A stretch of DNA of 64,000 bases. Source: Patiria miniata (Eukaryota > Echinodermata > Asteroidea > Valvatida > Asterinidae). Where the stretch lies: contig NW_024037048.1 of NCBI RefSeq assembly GCF_015706575.1, positions 9,751,512 through 9,815,511 on the forward strand. Reading direction: 5' to 3'. Position 1 is the first letter of the stretch. The number at the start of each line of letters is the position of its first letter. The position numbers and the translations under genes are program-made. Below are positions 34,061-45,694 of this stretch, piece by piece. A model generated the notes under the pieces. That model worked only from the letters and a program-made list of their open reading frames with translations. It did not search any database and was not told the DNA's origin.

Positions 34061-34367
34061 TTTGTAAGGATTTTTCAGGATTTTGAAAGAATCCCTTTTG
34101 AAATTTGAAATTCCTTCGGTGGGTTTTCCTCAGAATATTCTTTTGGGCTTTTCCTCCCACCTCTTAAACTGTAATTTCTTTTCATGCATTGTCTTCTTTC
34201 TACTGGTTTCTTCAGGCTTTTGAGCTACAGTGCCTGGGGCACTTTTGAGGAATCCTAAGTTTCATTACCAGAAAGAAATAAAATAAAATAAATATATATA
34301 AAATAGACTCTAATACACAGTATTGAGAGTCCCACATTGTCAGACTACCATAGACCCTCAATGCTGT

Positions 34368-34394
<27 letters not shown>

Positions 34395-34398
<4 letters not shown>

Positions 34399-34540
34399 GG
34401 AGGGGTGCATACCTATGTTCCCCAATACCGATGTTCCCCAATACCGATGTTCCCCGAAATCCCTACCAATATAACCCTAACCCTAATCCTAAGGATTTCA
34501 GGGAACATCGGTAGTGGGGAACATCGGTATTGGGGAACAT
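34395..34540. repeat. inverted ACCGATGTTCCCC repeats around a short telomere-like motif
   Basis: CCAATACCGATGTTCCCC units (34,422-34,457) are inverted at 34,501-34,540 (GGGAACATCGGTA). The loop contains TAACCCTAACCCTAA (34,472-34,486), two and a half TTAGGG telomere units. (GT)7 and G19 precede it. Confidence 0.75.
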
Positions 34541-34899
34541 TGGGTAGATCCCCTGTGGGGACTGTTGATTCTCGTGGATTTTTCCCCCATTTCCCTGCCG
34601 AATTAACTACAAGTTTTGCTGAGTTTTGACTATTTCATATTGGCAATAATTCCACCGTGTTGATTGTTGCTTGATTGCCCGAACCGTGTAAATTGATCTT
34701 TCACACAGGTCCTATTTGAACAATTCCCAATAGGCCTATAGAGAAAAAAAAAAAAAAGAAGTCAGTATTGTGTGTGCACAGCAAATATTCACACACAAAA
34801 GGACGAAGTCAGTGTAAGCTAGGACAAATAGACCGCTTTTTGACCGAAGAAGCTCTTGCATACAAATGAAAATTAAACAGCAAATATAAACTGTCTTAA

Positions 34900-35070
34900 A
34901 AGGAATATACAACAATTGCTTTTGCCGTAATTTTCAGAAATGGATGGATTTGGGGGGTTAGTATTGATAGCAAATGTTGTTACACTGAAAAGTTGTGGTA
35001 AGTTTTGTGTTCGTACAGGCTGGGAAAACCAAGAAAAAAATCATGTTCTTGTAGTTCCCTGACCCCAAAT
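34900..35070 (+). mobile_element. family A element, copy 5 (left end only)
   Basis: TTAA at 34,896-34,899 then AGGAATATACAACAATTGCT. Homology stops after GTTCCCTGACCCC; the rest of the element is missing. Confidence 0.75.
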
Positions 35071-35524
35071 CCTAAAGCATCTTCATGGTATATGGTGAAA
35101 AACGGTGCTGAAAAAAAGGCTAAATTAAGAAATGGCGATGGTTTAAAGGAAGATGGTCAAAAACCAGTTTGTCCACACGTGATTCTATGAGATACCAGTG
35201 TGGTCCACACAGTAGCGCTGCACGCACAAAGAACTGCAATAATGGTATTTAGTCGTCTATACGACTGCCATAGAAGCGGACGAAGTAATTACTGACCATT
35301 TTTCTGTATTAAAATGGCAACTATTTCTTATTTTCAACACCGTCTTCACCATACGACCTAGATCGTGTAGTTCAGGAATATCTGAAATTAATTTCAACTT
35401 ATCTCATCAAATTTGAGAAATCTGCCTATTAAACATTGGGCATATTTTTAAGACCACGTTGTACATGTATGTGAGCCCAAATTTCACAATTTTTTTTGTA
35501 AATCTTACCTTGAACAACCATGTT
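35071..35524. other. no recognised feature
   Basis: Non-coding intron 1 sequence. Confidence 0.35.
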
Positions 35525-37020
35525 CATGATACTTAGTGTGCAAGAAGATCATGCATAATTAGTGTTATGCGACTTAACATTTCACGCTTGAGCAACCATT
35601 GCAAGGCGTTAGTAAAATTAGTGAAACTTTTACATCCGCGATGAATGGCATTTCCCATCAGCAGAAAGACAATAGGTATTTTCATGGAGCATTGTAAATA
35701 ATGCATAAGAGCATTCTTGAAGATAACATCATTTACATAGTTGCTAATGGATGAGTAAGGGCCATGCATGAATTCATCCTTTTTGTGACAAATCTTTGCT
35801 TGATCAACGATTGCTTGGCGTCAGTAAAATGACATGTACAGAATATGGCGCTTTTACAATGTATGCATCCGTGGTGAATGACATTACATTAGCAAAAAGA
35901 CAATATTTGCCGGGAATGTTTTAAATAATACGTGAAAAGCATTCTTAGATAGCGTCCTGTACTTAGACTTAGCGGGATGTCTTTAAATAACGAGGTTGCA
36001 AAATACATATTGCACGAATTTGTCATCATAAAAGTTATATTTTGCGTGATAGCGATACGTTTTGGAGTGTTTCATAGAGATTATGTTGTAAGGCAAAAAA
36101 AAAATTCAAAAAATTCTGCTTCCCATTACATGGCATTCTAAAATACGGTAGGTAGGTAGGGAATTACTTTTCTTGGCCAATTTTTTTGTGTACAATCGTA
36201 TGGAGGCGTCTGCGTGTAGTCAAGGGTAAAAGGTAGAAATTGATGGTTTTGGGAGTTTTTCTCATTCCCCCCCCCCCCCAAAAAAAATAAGGTAGGGGCT
36301 GTCAGGATAGGGTAGGTAGGGAAACCAGAAGCAGAACTTTTTTTTTTTGGCCTCTAACATTTAATTGTTCCAATACTGAAAGAAAAAAAATTGCCAAAAA
36401 AAACAAAAAGCAAAACAAAACAAAAATTATAATTTTTTGTCATGCCAATTGTGACTTTAGAGGACAGTTAAATCAGGGTATATAGCTACCACTTATACAA
36501 TATTCAACCAAGCTTCTCTATTAACCCTTGCGTTTTGTGTTTCCGCATGCTTCTTAGGCCTTTTTAACTAAAACTAGACACACAAACATCAGACAGACAG
36601 ACAGACAGACAGACAATGTAGGATCTTTTATGCTTGGATGAGTAAGAGTCATAATCCATGAAGATCCTTTTTGTGACAATACTGCTTGCTCAACAATTAA
36701 CCTATGACAATAGAATCACGTCAACGCAGATTACATTGTCCAATTACATACAAATGGACGCGGAACGCGCAAAAACTCAAACAAAACTTTAACGTGTAAA
36801 ATTCCATAGGGCTAAATGGTAATAGGTCAATTGCAATGCGTCATTTAAAATAAGTGCCACTTTTACATGTATATCCTTACAGAATGAAATGTCCCATTAG
36901 CAGAAAGACAATATTTGCATCTAGATATTGTTATTAATGCATAAAAAGCATTCTTAGATAATGCTGTTTACTTAGATGCTTGGATGAGCAAGGGTCATCC
37001 GTGAATATCTTTTTCGTCCG
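35525..37020 (+). repeat. local direct duplication of a ~240-bp block (three degenerate copies)
   Basis: Blocks starting near 35,570, 35,800 and 36,640 share TTG.TCAAC.ATT, CTTTTACAT..ATCC, AGCA.AAAGACAATA, AATAATGCATAA.AGCATTCTT and GATGAGTAAG.GTCAT. Two are adjacent; the third is separated by a family B element and a (GACA)n run (36,589-36,614). Confidence 0.65.
36091..36353 (-). mobile_element. family B MITE, copy 1
   Basis: Ends AGGCAAAAAAAAAA..TTCTGCTTCC and AGGCCAAAAAAAAAAAGTTC (other strand), with GGTAGGTAGGGAA inside. It matches 58,510-58,772 in the opposite orientation. About 263 bp, non-coding. Confidence 0.75.
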
Positions 37021-37718
37021 TAGGGTTTCAAGCCGCCTTCCGGCCAGACAGAATAAAAACAGCACTCACTTCCCAACCAGAAAACTGGAAACGTCATCGC
37101 TTGACAAATACAGATACACACCACGCACTTTCTTAAAAAAAAAAAAAAAAAACGAAATCCTTTTGTTTGATTTCAATAGCATGAGTCTGAAAATCCCTCT
37201 TCAAAGTCCATTTGGCTTATTTACATTAAGCATTAAGCCGATCGTATATCTTCCATCGGGGAGAAAAATTGATGCGGCCCGATCAATAACCATGTTGCCG
37301 TCGCTGTGAATTTTGTCATGTCAAACCGTCGCTCAGCCGTGTGTTAATTAAAATGCATTATCCGCGGACACCGGCCTAGCTCTGATGTCATCAGTGAGTC
37401 CCAGCCAATTAGTTCAGAATAGAGGAAAGTGGTCGTGGAAGTCTTATGCATTTTTGGTTTTTGGTTAATGGGTTTAAAGTACTGCTTGTTAACAAAGGCT
37501 TTCGCCATTTTCTCTTTGAGTTCTATTGGGCTAAACCATTTTGTCAGGCTTGTTTTAATCTTTGTAGCAACTTTTTTCATATAGATCTTTCCATGGACAG
37601 CTATAAAAAAGTTCTCTCAGTAAAACATGCCTAACCTCTACTAGCATATGGAACAATTTTGTTAATTCATTTTTTTTTAAGACATACTTCATTGGTGCAC
37701 ATAATTGCTTTTAAGAAA
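37021..37718. other. single-copy intron 1 segment
   Basis: Less repetitive than its surroundings. Contains TTAATTAAAATGCATTA and TGATGTCATCA motifs near 37,340-37,395. It could hold regulatory DNA; nothing proves it. Confidence 0.3.
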
Positions 37719-38143
37719 ACAAGTGCGAGTGCACAATAAGCTCGGGCCGCCTTACATGAAAGTCTTGCATGAAATCTATCAAAATGATCCCTGCCTGAGC
37801 TTAAAAATGTGGCGCCCAAAAATACGACGCCAATGGCACATTTGGAACACCATACCCTATATTAGATTTACACCTAGATTTATAGCGATTTGTAATAAAT
37901 ACCATGCGAATGTAACATTACTGCACATAGTTTGCCTCCATTTACAAACTTTCATAAACATCCTCCGCATTGCAAGCAATTTTCATTAATTTTTAGTTAA
38001 TTTTGTTTGCTTTTTTTTTAATTGAAATTTCTTATTAATATTTTATGGCACACTTAGGGGGCATGTTTAGTCAATTTTCCGGGGACCGACCGACTGACCA
38101 CCAAGTGACATGTAGAAGTTCCTGCCAGAGCCTAAAAATCATG
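37719..38143 (+). repeat. dispersed repeat Q, copy 2
   Basis: AAGTGCGAGTGCACAATAAG, GTCTTGCATGAAATCTATCA and GACCGACCGACTGACCACCA with CAAGTGACATGTAGAAGTTC, matching 19,535-19,732 with extra AT-rich sequence between. Confidence 0.6.
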
Positions 38144-38149
38144 AATCCA

Positions 38150-38446
38150 GGGCCAAGTTCGCACATTAGGACTATAGTTGACCAATGGTTAACTAACGTT
38201 TGCCCGAACTCTGTCTAGTCGACGGTGATTGACTACGCTAGTCGACTATTTGGAACCAGCCTACTGGGGTCGGTTGCTTCGCTGGTAACCAATACGCTAG
38301 CAGAGAGCCAGGATCCAGAAGTTTTGCGTTGACATTTTGACCAACGTTTGACTAGAGACGTTCGCACGTTGCTATCAGTGCGCAGGCGTAAGGTACGTCA
38401 CAAATCAACCATTAGTGGACTAATGGTCCTTGCCCGAACTTGGCCC
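38150..38446. mobile_element. foldback element with GGGCCAAGTTCG ends
   Basis: GGGCCAAGTTCG inverted at the right end (CGAACTTGGCCC). Interior has GACTA.AGTTG / CTAGTCGAC palindromic units. It resembles the GGCCCAATTTCACG element at 16,523. Confidence 0.7.
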
Positions 38447-38488
38447 AGGTCACTTTCTTGTTGACTCACAGGCTGTAAACATGTATTG

Positions 38489-38550
38489 ACAAGAAAAATA
38501 CTAACCCCCAAATCCATCCATTTCTGAAAACTTACAGCAAAAGCAATACA
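38489..38550 (-). mobile_element. family A element, copy 6 (terminal fragment)
   Basis: CTAACCCCCAAATCCATCCA, then CAGCAAAAGCAA and TTAA at 38,551-38,554. Only the last ~60 bp of the element is present. Confidence 0.7.
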
Positions 38551-38554
38551 TTAA

Positions 38555-39098
38555 AGGGGCACTGCGTCCTGAAATCCCCCAAAATTTAATGTTCTGGATT
38601 GTTTACTTATCCTAATTCAAACATCTGGTTGAAAGGAAACCATGATGTCTTACCATCCCGAGAAAAGACCAAAAAAGCCTGATTGTTCACATCGGACACG
38701 ACGGAGTATGATACGTGTCTATTGTTGTTTAATATAATATACGATACGCGTTGTGTGTGTCCATAGTATCAGACAGGTACCTGAGCACCGTGATCACGAA
38801 CAGCGGTAACCAATCTCCAATGCACAAAATGTGATTTCTTTAAATACATGTCCGCAAAAGGCGAACCCTTACGGCTGGAATCGCAACTAGGATGAACAGC
38901 CCAACTTTTTGGGGTCGTAAAAGTGGACCCCGAAAGTTGGCACGAATAACACAGAATACTACAAAAGCGCCCAGTTTTTTAAAGGATATAGTTGTGTGTG
39001 TGTTTATATCCTACTTTTAAATGTTCTTTCCGATTAACATCATTTCATTCAAAATGCCTTTTGTAGCCCAATGGGCGTATTCTAGGACTCAGTGCCCC
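38555..39098. mobile_element. family N element (TTAA-flanked)
   Basis: TTAA at 38,551-38,554 (shared with the family A fragment) and 39,099-39,102. Inverted ends AGGGGCACTGCGTCCT and AGGGGCACTGAGTCCT. Interior 510 bp is non-coding. TTAA with AGGG ends again recalls Kolobok. Confidence 0.8.
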
Positions 39099-39102
39099 TT
39101 TA

Positions 39103-39757
39103 AGTAACACTGTTTGAAACATTAGGGGTTGCTCCGCGTGAAAGATTAAATGTTCCGTGAAAGATTAACTGTTCCGGTTGTTTGACAGGCTTCAGTTTCT
39201 CTGAAGAAACATGTTAGTTTGGCTGAACTTAAAATACTTGTCCGTTCTGGAGGTGAAGACTGTAGCCTCTCTTTGACAGGGATAAAAATAAGCCTCGGTG
39301 TTTAATACAGATTCCAATTTGGTTTTTATTTATGCTACCGTCTGTATTACTGCACTGTTCTCATCAAGCCATGCCAATAAACAAAATCCCATTTTTCTTC
39401 CTGGAGACAGCTCTTTCACCAAAGTCAAAAGCTTCCAGCCTCCATTTGGCCAGGAAAAATTAAATCTTGGTTTCTTGTCTATCAGCTTAAAAATTATTGC
39501 AACAAACCATTTTTTTTATCCAGGGTTACAACGAATTCACATGTTTAAAAAAGGTAATACTTTTTCCACAGAAAGTGAAGTTTTGATAAAAAGGAGAAAA
39601 ATCACAATCAGCTTATTTATTAATCTAGCTAAGCTTACTTTTAGGAAGGAAAATTATGGTAATTAATTAAATTAAGTAAATGTGGGGTAGCCCCTTTTAC
39701 AATTGTAAACTACTGAATACTTTGCATGGGCGACAGATCTTGCTTATTTTTGCTATA
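39103..39757. other. no recognised feature
   Basis: A 122-codon frame (39,298-39,666) has no recognisable domain. Confidence 0.35.
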
Positions 39758-39821
39758 AATGCTAACCCCCCAAATTCATCCATTGCTAAAAAATTACAAC
39801 AAAAGCAAATGTTGTATACCT
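39758..39821 (-). mobile_element. family A element, copy 7 (terminal fragment)
   Basis: GCTAACCCCCCAAATTCATC ... CAAAAGCAAATGTTGTATAC before TTAA at 39,822-39,825. Lies about 190 bp upstream of NCX exon 2. Confidence 0.7.
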
Positions 39822-40011
39822 TTAAGGAAACATCTCAGTTCTTTTCAAGAACTGAGAATTTGCTTTTGCGATATCGTGTTTTGCCATCTGGGAAATCGGC
39901 TTTTTAATCCTGAAAAGGTTCCGATTTTTGACCAACATAGGAGAGTGGAGTAAATGTCGTATGTACTTCGGGGATTAATTTGTTAATTTCTTGCTTTTTT
40001 TTGGTCATTAG

Positions 40012-40106
40012 AACATCCGAGTGGTCAACGGCAACGTAAAGAAACATCACGTGTTCCACGGACCCTCCCCACAACTTGCAGCCTTGGAAGCAGAAAGATC
40101 TCAAAG
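40012..40106 (+). CDS. NCX: NCX exon 2: start of the cytosolic linker
   Basis: A 95-bp exon behind a T-rich tract and TCATTAG, ended by CAAAG|GTAACC. In phase 0 with exon 1 it reads NIRVVNGNVKKHHVFHGPSP, then QLAALEAERSQ, with two bases (AG) left over. It follows TM5 and so lies in the cytosolic f-loop. In vertebrate NCX this position holds the XIP autoregulatory segment (RRLLFYKYVYKRYRAGKQRG). No aromatic/arginine-rich counterpart is visible here. The exon is single-copy in a repeat-rich intron, its frame is open only in this phase-compatible reading, and the next exon joins cleanly, which together support it. Confidence 0.8.
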
Positions 40107-40556
40107 GTAACCATAGCAACGGCTCGCTGATCCATCAGGTTATAGGCTGGGAATTGTTCTCTAGGATATATCCATGCAATTAGAGGAGAGATTTATGAAA
40201 AAATAATAGCGTCCCTGAACAAGAGTCAAAGAGTCAAGGTGATCGAAAAACAACAACATTTCAGAGGTTGTTTGTCATTGCCTTGCCTATAATGGGAATA
40301 CTGAAATAAAGATTGACGTTCTTTATGCTAATTGTTTGGGGGTATTTGTACAAATAATTGTGCCGCCACCTATTGTTCGATAGTGGCCATCATTGTCCGG
40401 TTTGAACAGTGCTCTTGTTGATAGATAGTCACCACCCCCTCACCCCTCCCCTCACCCCTCCCACTTATTTTAGCTGCGGGATAGCAGCTCAACAATCGTC
40501 ACATCTCTCCGTTATATAGTTTAATCATGGTTGAATAGTAACAAACGCTCAGGCGT
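40107..40556. other. intron 2 start, no feature
   Basis: Contains a CACCCCTCCC direct repeat near 40,430-40,462. Confidence 0.35.
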
Positions 40557-40810
40557 GGTTTGGGGGGGGGGGGGGGCTGGGAAGGGGCTAAAAAGGTAAT
40601 ATATTAGGTAATATACATGTAGTGTGCATGATTTAAGTATTTGATAGCCCCTCCCCCCCCCCCCTCCACCCCACCTATTGATTTTCGGAGGCTAAGTGTC
40701 CAGAGAAAAGAAAACAGTCTACTTTTCAGCACGCCTCCCTGTAACAATTTCTGGATCCACCTGCTATCCCCCAAAAAATAAAGGCTCTAGAACTGCGCCT
40801 GCAAACGCTG
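40557..40810 (-). mobile_element. hAT-like relic with G/C homopolymers
   Basis: The minus strand starts CAGGCGCAGTTCTAGAGCC near 40,801, followed by TTTTTTGGGGG and GGTGGATCCAG, like hAT deletion derivatives. G16 and C11 runs lie inside. Limits approximate. Confidence 0.4.
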
Positions 40811-43259
40811 ACACTGTCTATTGCTCCAACATATTTTGACAGATTTCAACCAATTTTGCCAAAAGTATCAGTATAGCCCAGCCCCAACATGTCACATGAC
40901 TAAATGGGGTCAAAGGTCATCATAGGGTCACTGGGATGATTTTTTGGACCAGTCAGTGGCCGTGTCACGCACACAGCCCTGTTTGACCTCAGTTTCTTGT
41001 CCCGAGGTCATGCACGCATGGCCCAAAAGCGTACGCGAGATTATTTACAAGATATATTCGAGACTACACAAAAACACGAAAAGTGCCTGAATACATGCAC
41101 TGTTTGGCCAAGATGGCTAAATAAGTGAAAAGTTGAAATCGTGTGCTTTATTTTGATACCAAAAATAACTGCTTTTGACAAATATAAAGTGTTGTTACGG
41201 CCTGTCAAACAAAATCATATTTTTTATCAACAAAAGTGAGGGCCGATAGTTTTTAGGTGTACATTCGATTCTTAAAAAAGGCCCAAAGAAACGGCAAGGC
41301 TCAGTAGATAGAGGAAAGTATACGCTTCATATTCATGTGAAACACGTGCAGGAGCTAGACTTCTAATGTTTGGTCCCAATCGCCGTTGAAAAATGAAGAC
41401 TTTTGCGAGACTTCATGATTTGCAATCACATGTACGAGTGTAAACGAACGTAAGTACGACGACGTACAAATGTACATGTACGTTGGCCTGAAAACATTGT
41501 GAATAGCACGTGTGAACGTGCAATGAATGACTTATGAATATAAGCAGGCCATATACTCGAGCTCGACCAATCAGTGGGCGTATGGGTACGAGGTCACACC
41601 GTGTTTGGGTTCCTCGCTCTATGCTTTACGATGGCGACGATCTTTTCGCGTTGCGAAAAATGGAAGTTGTTGAAACATTAGGTGTGCATCGAATTCTTAA
41701 ACTATTAACGACATCACGTTCACGAGATTTTTGTAGATGAAGGTTCAATCTTTCCTTTGATTACCTCGACATTTGGGAGACTTTCGTCGTTCTCGGAAAA
41801 AAACCGGAAATTTCATGACCTAATTTTTAATCGATTTGTCCGTGAAATAATATCGTCAAATGCATCGAAATCCTTTTTTTTTTGCGAAAAAATACCTTGA
41901 TGGATGTATGAAGTACATGTAGGTCTTAAACTATACCTAAAACAACTTTGTTTGTTTGGATCGGTTGTGGTTTGCCATGAAAATTGCGAATTTTCTGAAG
42001 CCGTTTTTGATACGGCCATTGTTCGCTGGCCTCGCGTTGCTATCAGTTGTGTGGACGAGAAAATAGAGCAGCTACGCATGACACAGCAACTGACTGTTAC
42101 TAAAAACACTACTCCTTCCAGAAATTACATGGCACAATCAAGTGACTCGTGCGTGAACACGAATTCGTTGGCCCGCAGCTTCCTTGATATTTCCAATCGA
42201 GCTCGTTATTTTATGGAGGCCATGTTGCAGTAAAACAACCCTGTCTACCTTTCAGCATGGATGAGACGAGTGCCTTTTTTCACGTGTATCCCCCCCCCCC
42301 CCCCACCCAATAAAAATAACCTTGCAACGCCAAAGACACACAGAGCATCGGGCACGGTAATTGTTCGACAGAAACTACAAAAATCAATCCTACCTAACAA
42401 ATGCAAACCTTTTCGCAAATAACTCGCAAACCCATAATGACATTTTTAAGTTGAATACCTCATTCAGATGCTGTGATAAGTGGTATATTTGGGGAAACTG
42501 GAGAACGTTTCAAAAATCCCAACTTAAGTTGTCCCTTTTTACCCATGATGGTGTGAAATGGAAAGCAGACGACGATCTAAAATGACATTTTCTTGAAAAC
42601 GTTGATTTAAATCACACCAGAAAACGTAGAATAAAATAGCAATAACTGTATTGAATTTCATCCGTTGCCACGTATTTCACAGAATCTATCGAAAAATAAA
42701 TGTTTTCAGATGAAAATTGGCGCGAGTCTTTCCTCTGCGTGGCGCTGCCGTTTTGAAAAACCACTGGCATTAGCGAGATTGTCTCCCCCCCCCCCCCCCC
42801 CCCCCCCCCCCCGTTTCGGTGCGCAACTATCCCGCTCTCTGTACCCCAAAGCTGTCTCTGACATCTACCCGGTACCAAAATTCTGCTCAAATGTCAAATG
42901 AATTTTAGGCCTTCCCTTTTGCCTCCTGTCACGCTGGCCTCGCGTTAATGACTGAACTCATATGTTTTCTCAGAGGTCATTTGTGAAGAAGACATAAACT
43001 GATCATTAGCAGGACCAAAAATAGCACTTGTTAGCGTGCAAGGCCATACCTATCATTTGTCTGATGACATTTCTCAATTTCCAAAGTTTCTGTATTCATT
43101 CTGTGCCGCTTTTTCTCTGTGATTTTGAGTAGGGTCTGAAATGAATGTGTCAAGAAAAACAGTTTGGGCATTATAGTTTCAAATGTTTGGGAATAGCAAG
43201 CAAAATTTAGAGCAGACTTGAACAGGAGACGAGTGATTCAAACCTCTAAATGCCTTCCA
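40811..43259. other. intron 2, no recognised gene
   Basis: Frames of 60-122 codons without motifs. C15 near 42,289 and a very long C tract of about 29 near 42,784-42,812. Confidence 0.35.
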
Positions 43260-43495
43260 AATTCCAAACCTACCCCCCCCCTTTCCACTCCTCCCAATCT
43301 TCACATACTCACTATTCTACCTCATCCCACCCCACCTCTCCCTACCCCAACCCCTCCCCATCCAAACCCCTAAAACATCTTACCCTACCCTACCCTACCC
43401 ACCCCAACCAACCCCACCCAACCTAAGCCCCCCCCCCCATATGTATGGTACCTACCCCACCCCACCCCAACCCACCCTACCCGCTACTGTATGTA
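43260..43495. repeat. C-rich low-complexity tract (CCCTA/CCCAA units)
   Basis: Irregular ACCCTACCC, CCCACCCCAACC units over about 230 bp with almost no G on the + strand; the opposite strand has many G-quadruplex-capable runs. Confidence 0.8.
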
Positions 43496-43499
43496 CATA

Positions 43500-43962
43500 C
43501 AGGGTAAGTGGAAAAAAACGAAACCCAAATGTCGGTACCATTTTTTCATTGAAGTTCTGCATGTACATGTAGCACATTCATAATCTAGGATATAAAAGCC
43601 CAATTCATACGCTTTGTTTTAGTACAAGAATCATTCAAATCACTCGTGTACTTTTCAAGTTACGGAATTTTAAACACAACCGCCGTTTTGAATTTCTGTC
43701 CATGGATCAGCAAAAAGGTGTGTGTTCTTTCAGCAAAAGGAAAACAGTTCACACACATCCCTATGTGATTTGTTAACACTGAATTTCTTTGTGATCCGTG
43801 GACAGAACCTCAAAATGGTGGTTGTGTGTAAAATTCCGTAACTTGAAAAGTACATAAGTGATTTGAATGATTCTTCAAAGCTTTTGAATATTAGGCTTTC
43901 ATGTCCTAGATTTTGCAAGTGCTACATGCAGAACTTCAATAAAACAATGGTCCCAACATTTG
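43500..43962. mobile_element. family F foldback MITE, copy 2 (right end worn)
   Basis: TA then CAGGGTAAGTGGAAAAAAAC; interior matches 5188-5696 (CTTTTCAAGTTACGGAATTT, GGACAGAACCTCAAAATGG). The right terminus decays after CAATGGTCCCAACATTTG. Confidence 0.75.
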
Positions 43963-43989
43963 AGGCATCTTGCGTTGGTGCAGAAAAAC

Positions 43990-44525
43990 ATACCACCATT
44001 ATTTTTATACCGTTTTAAAAGCTTGGAATCTGAACTTTATCCCTTGCGAGTATTGGTTTGATATTTAAAAGAGTTTGAAAGTATTCGTGTTCAAATAACA
44101 GCACGTTGAAAACAAGCTGGACCGATTTCAAGGAAAATCGATGATGCGGTACATCAGATGCAAACTGGAGTCACACTTTGAGCACGCTATTTGAATAGGT
44201 ACATACTTGCACGTGCATTTCAAAATTGAATTTGAAACGAAGAACAATATTGTGAATTCATTTAAGGTGAACAGTGTAGTCTACGAAAATCGAAAAGAAT
44301 AGGAAACACAGAAAGTAAAAGGCAACGAGATCGTCACATCATGAACATGATGAACCATTTCACATGAGAAAAATGTGATGATTGATTTTCCTTGAAATCG
44401 GTTGAGTTTTTTTGGACATGCCTTTATTTGAGCACAAATCATTTCAAAACCCTTTTGAAAATCAAACCAATACTTACCAGGGATAAAGATTCCAAGCTTT
44501 AAAATGATATAAAAATAATGGCGGT
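43990..44525. mobile_element. foldback with ACCACCATTATTTTTAT ends
   Basis: ACCATTATTTTTATACC.TTTTAAAAGCTTGGAAT at the left is inverted at the right (ATTCCAAGCTTTAAAATGAT, ATAAAAATAATGG). GGTTTGATTT and GATTTCAAGGAAAATC also pair. About 535 bp, non-coding. Confidence 0.7.
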
Positions 44526-45317
44526 ACGTGTTTCCGCGGCGACACTAGAGCCTAGCAAAAAAATGCCGCAGATATTTTTGGACGTGCTGTACATGAACAT
44601 ACATGGACATGCCTTTCAAAAAAAAGCTGAAAATTTTAATATGTACAGGTACAAAGAGCAAACATTTCTTTTTTTTTATATTTTCATTCTCAACAATGAC
44701 GTATATTCACTTCAAATTCTTTTTTTTTTAATTCCTCCCCATGAAGTCTGTCATAATCGTGCAACCTATGTGCAGCTAACCATGTTCACTAAAATAACAA
44801 ATAAAATACCTGAGCATGACAAAAAAAAATACAACAAAGCTTTGTGCATGTTGGCATACCCGAGCAGTAATCCTCTGAAAATATTGTTATGACGACCGTA
44901 TAGCCTTGGCATTTTGCAATTGAGCAATGCCTGTCCCTTACCATATCGCTAAACAAATTAAGAGGGGCCCTAGACTCCCCAAAAAAAGACTCTACCTAAC
45001 TCCATTAAATCCCTTCTGTCATCTCCTTTGTTGGCGGTATCGGTTGATATGTTTCGGCCGCTGGCATGATTTAATTTGTCGTCTCTGTGTTCCGTGCCGG
45101 AGGGCGAAGCGCGTTCATTTCCACGATGGGAAAAGGGAATCGACTCGATCCACCGTTCATCATTTATAAATTGGAGTTTGGGTTTTTTAGGCTGCTTGTT
45201 TAGTGAACACGGGGCGATATTTGTAGCTCCAAATGTTATTGTCATGCAAATTAATCGTGAAAGGTAATCCACTCAGAGAATTGTGACCTTTTTTATTTTA
45301 AAAAACCCTCAGGACCG
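44526..45317. other. intron 2 segment, partly single-copy
   Basis: The stretch 44,930-45,270 lacks simple repeats and MITE ends and is GC-richer. A frame on each strand is open but shows no domain. Confidence 0.3.
45244..45255 (+). promoter_or_regulatory. octamer plus homeodomain motif ATGCAAATTAAT
   Basis: ATGCAAAT is the POU octamer; the overlapping AATTAAT is a homeodomain core. It sits in a non-repetitive intron segment. Function unproven. Confidence 0.25.
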
Positions 45318-45321
45318 TTAA

Positions 45322-45665
45322 CCCTCCTGCTATTGAAACAGTCGTAGACAGTCAAAATTCACTTTTACGTCCCCTGCTATGCTTTTAACACAGGCTAGTC
45401 ACCAGCATTCAGATCATGTGCCAAGCAAGCACTGTGACTAGTCAAACTCAGTCAACAGACCATGAGCAGACAAAGCTGGCCACAGCTGGCTTATCAATCA
45501 CCCGGAGTCAAAGCATAGCTGTATCACGTTACATTTAACAGTCACAGCCCGTCAACCCTGCTTTATGTAGGCCGGGAATTTTTAACTATTAAAAACAAAG
45601 TTTATTTTGACTGAAAGGACTACTGGGCCCAGAATGTATACAGAATGTATGTTTGCATAGGAGGG
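45322..45665 (+). mobile_element. family D element, copy 3: intact-ended piggyBac-like MITE
   Basis: TTAA at 45,318-45,321 and 45,666-45,669 directly flank CCCTCCT...AGGAGGG. TTAA duplication with CCC-starting ends is the piggyBac hallmark. The 344-bp interior, rich in CAGTCA/TGACTAGTCA, encodes nothing. Confidence 0.85.
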
Positions 45666-45694
45666 TTAATGCCGCAAGCGGAGCTAATTTTCAA

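Noticed and set aside
43260-43495. Telomeric or subtelomeric array
   Set aside because: Units are irregular CCCTACCC/CCCAACC, not a regular telomere repeat.
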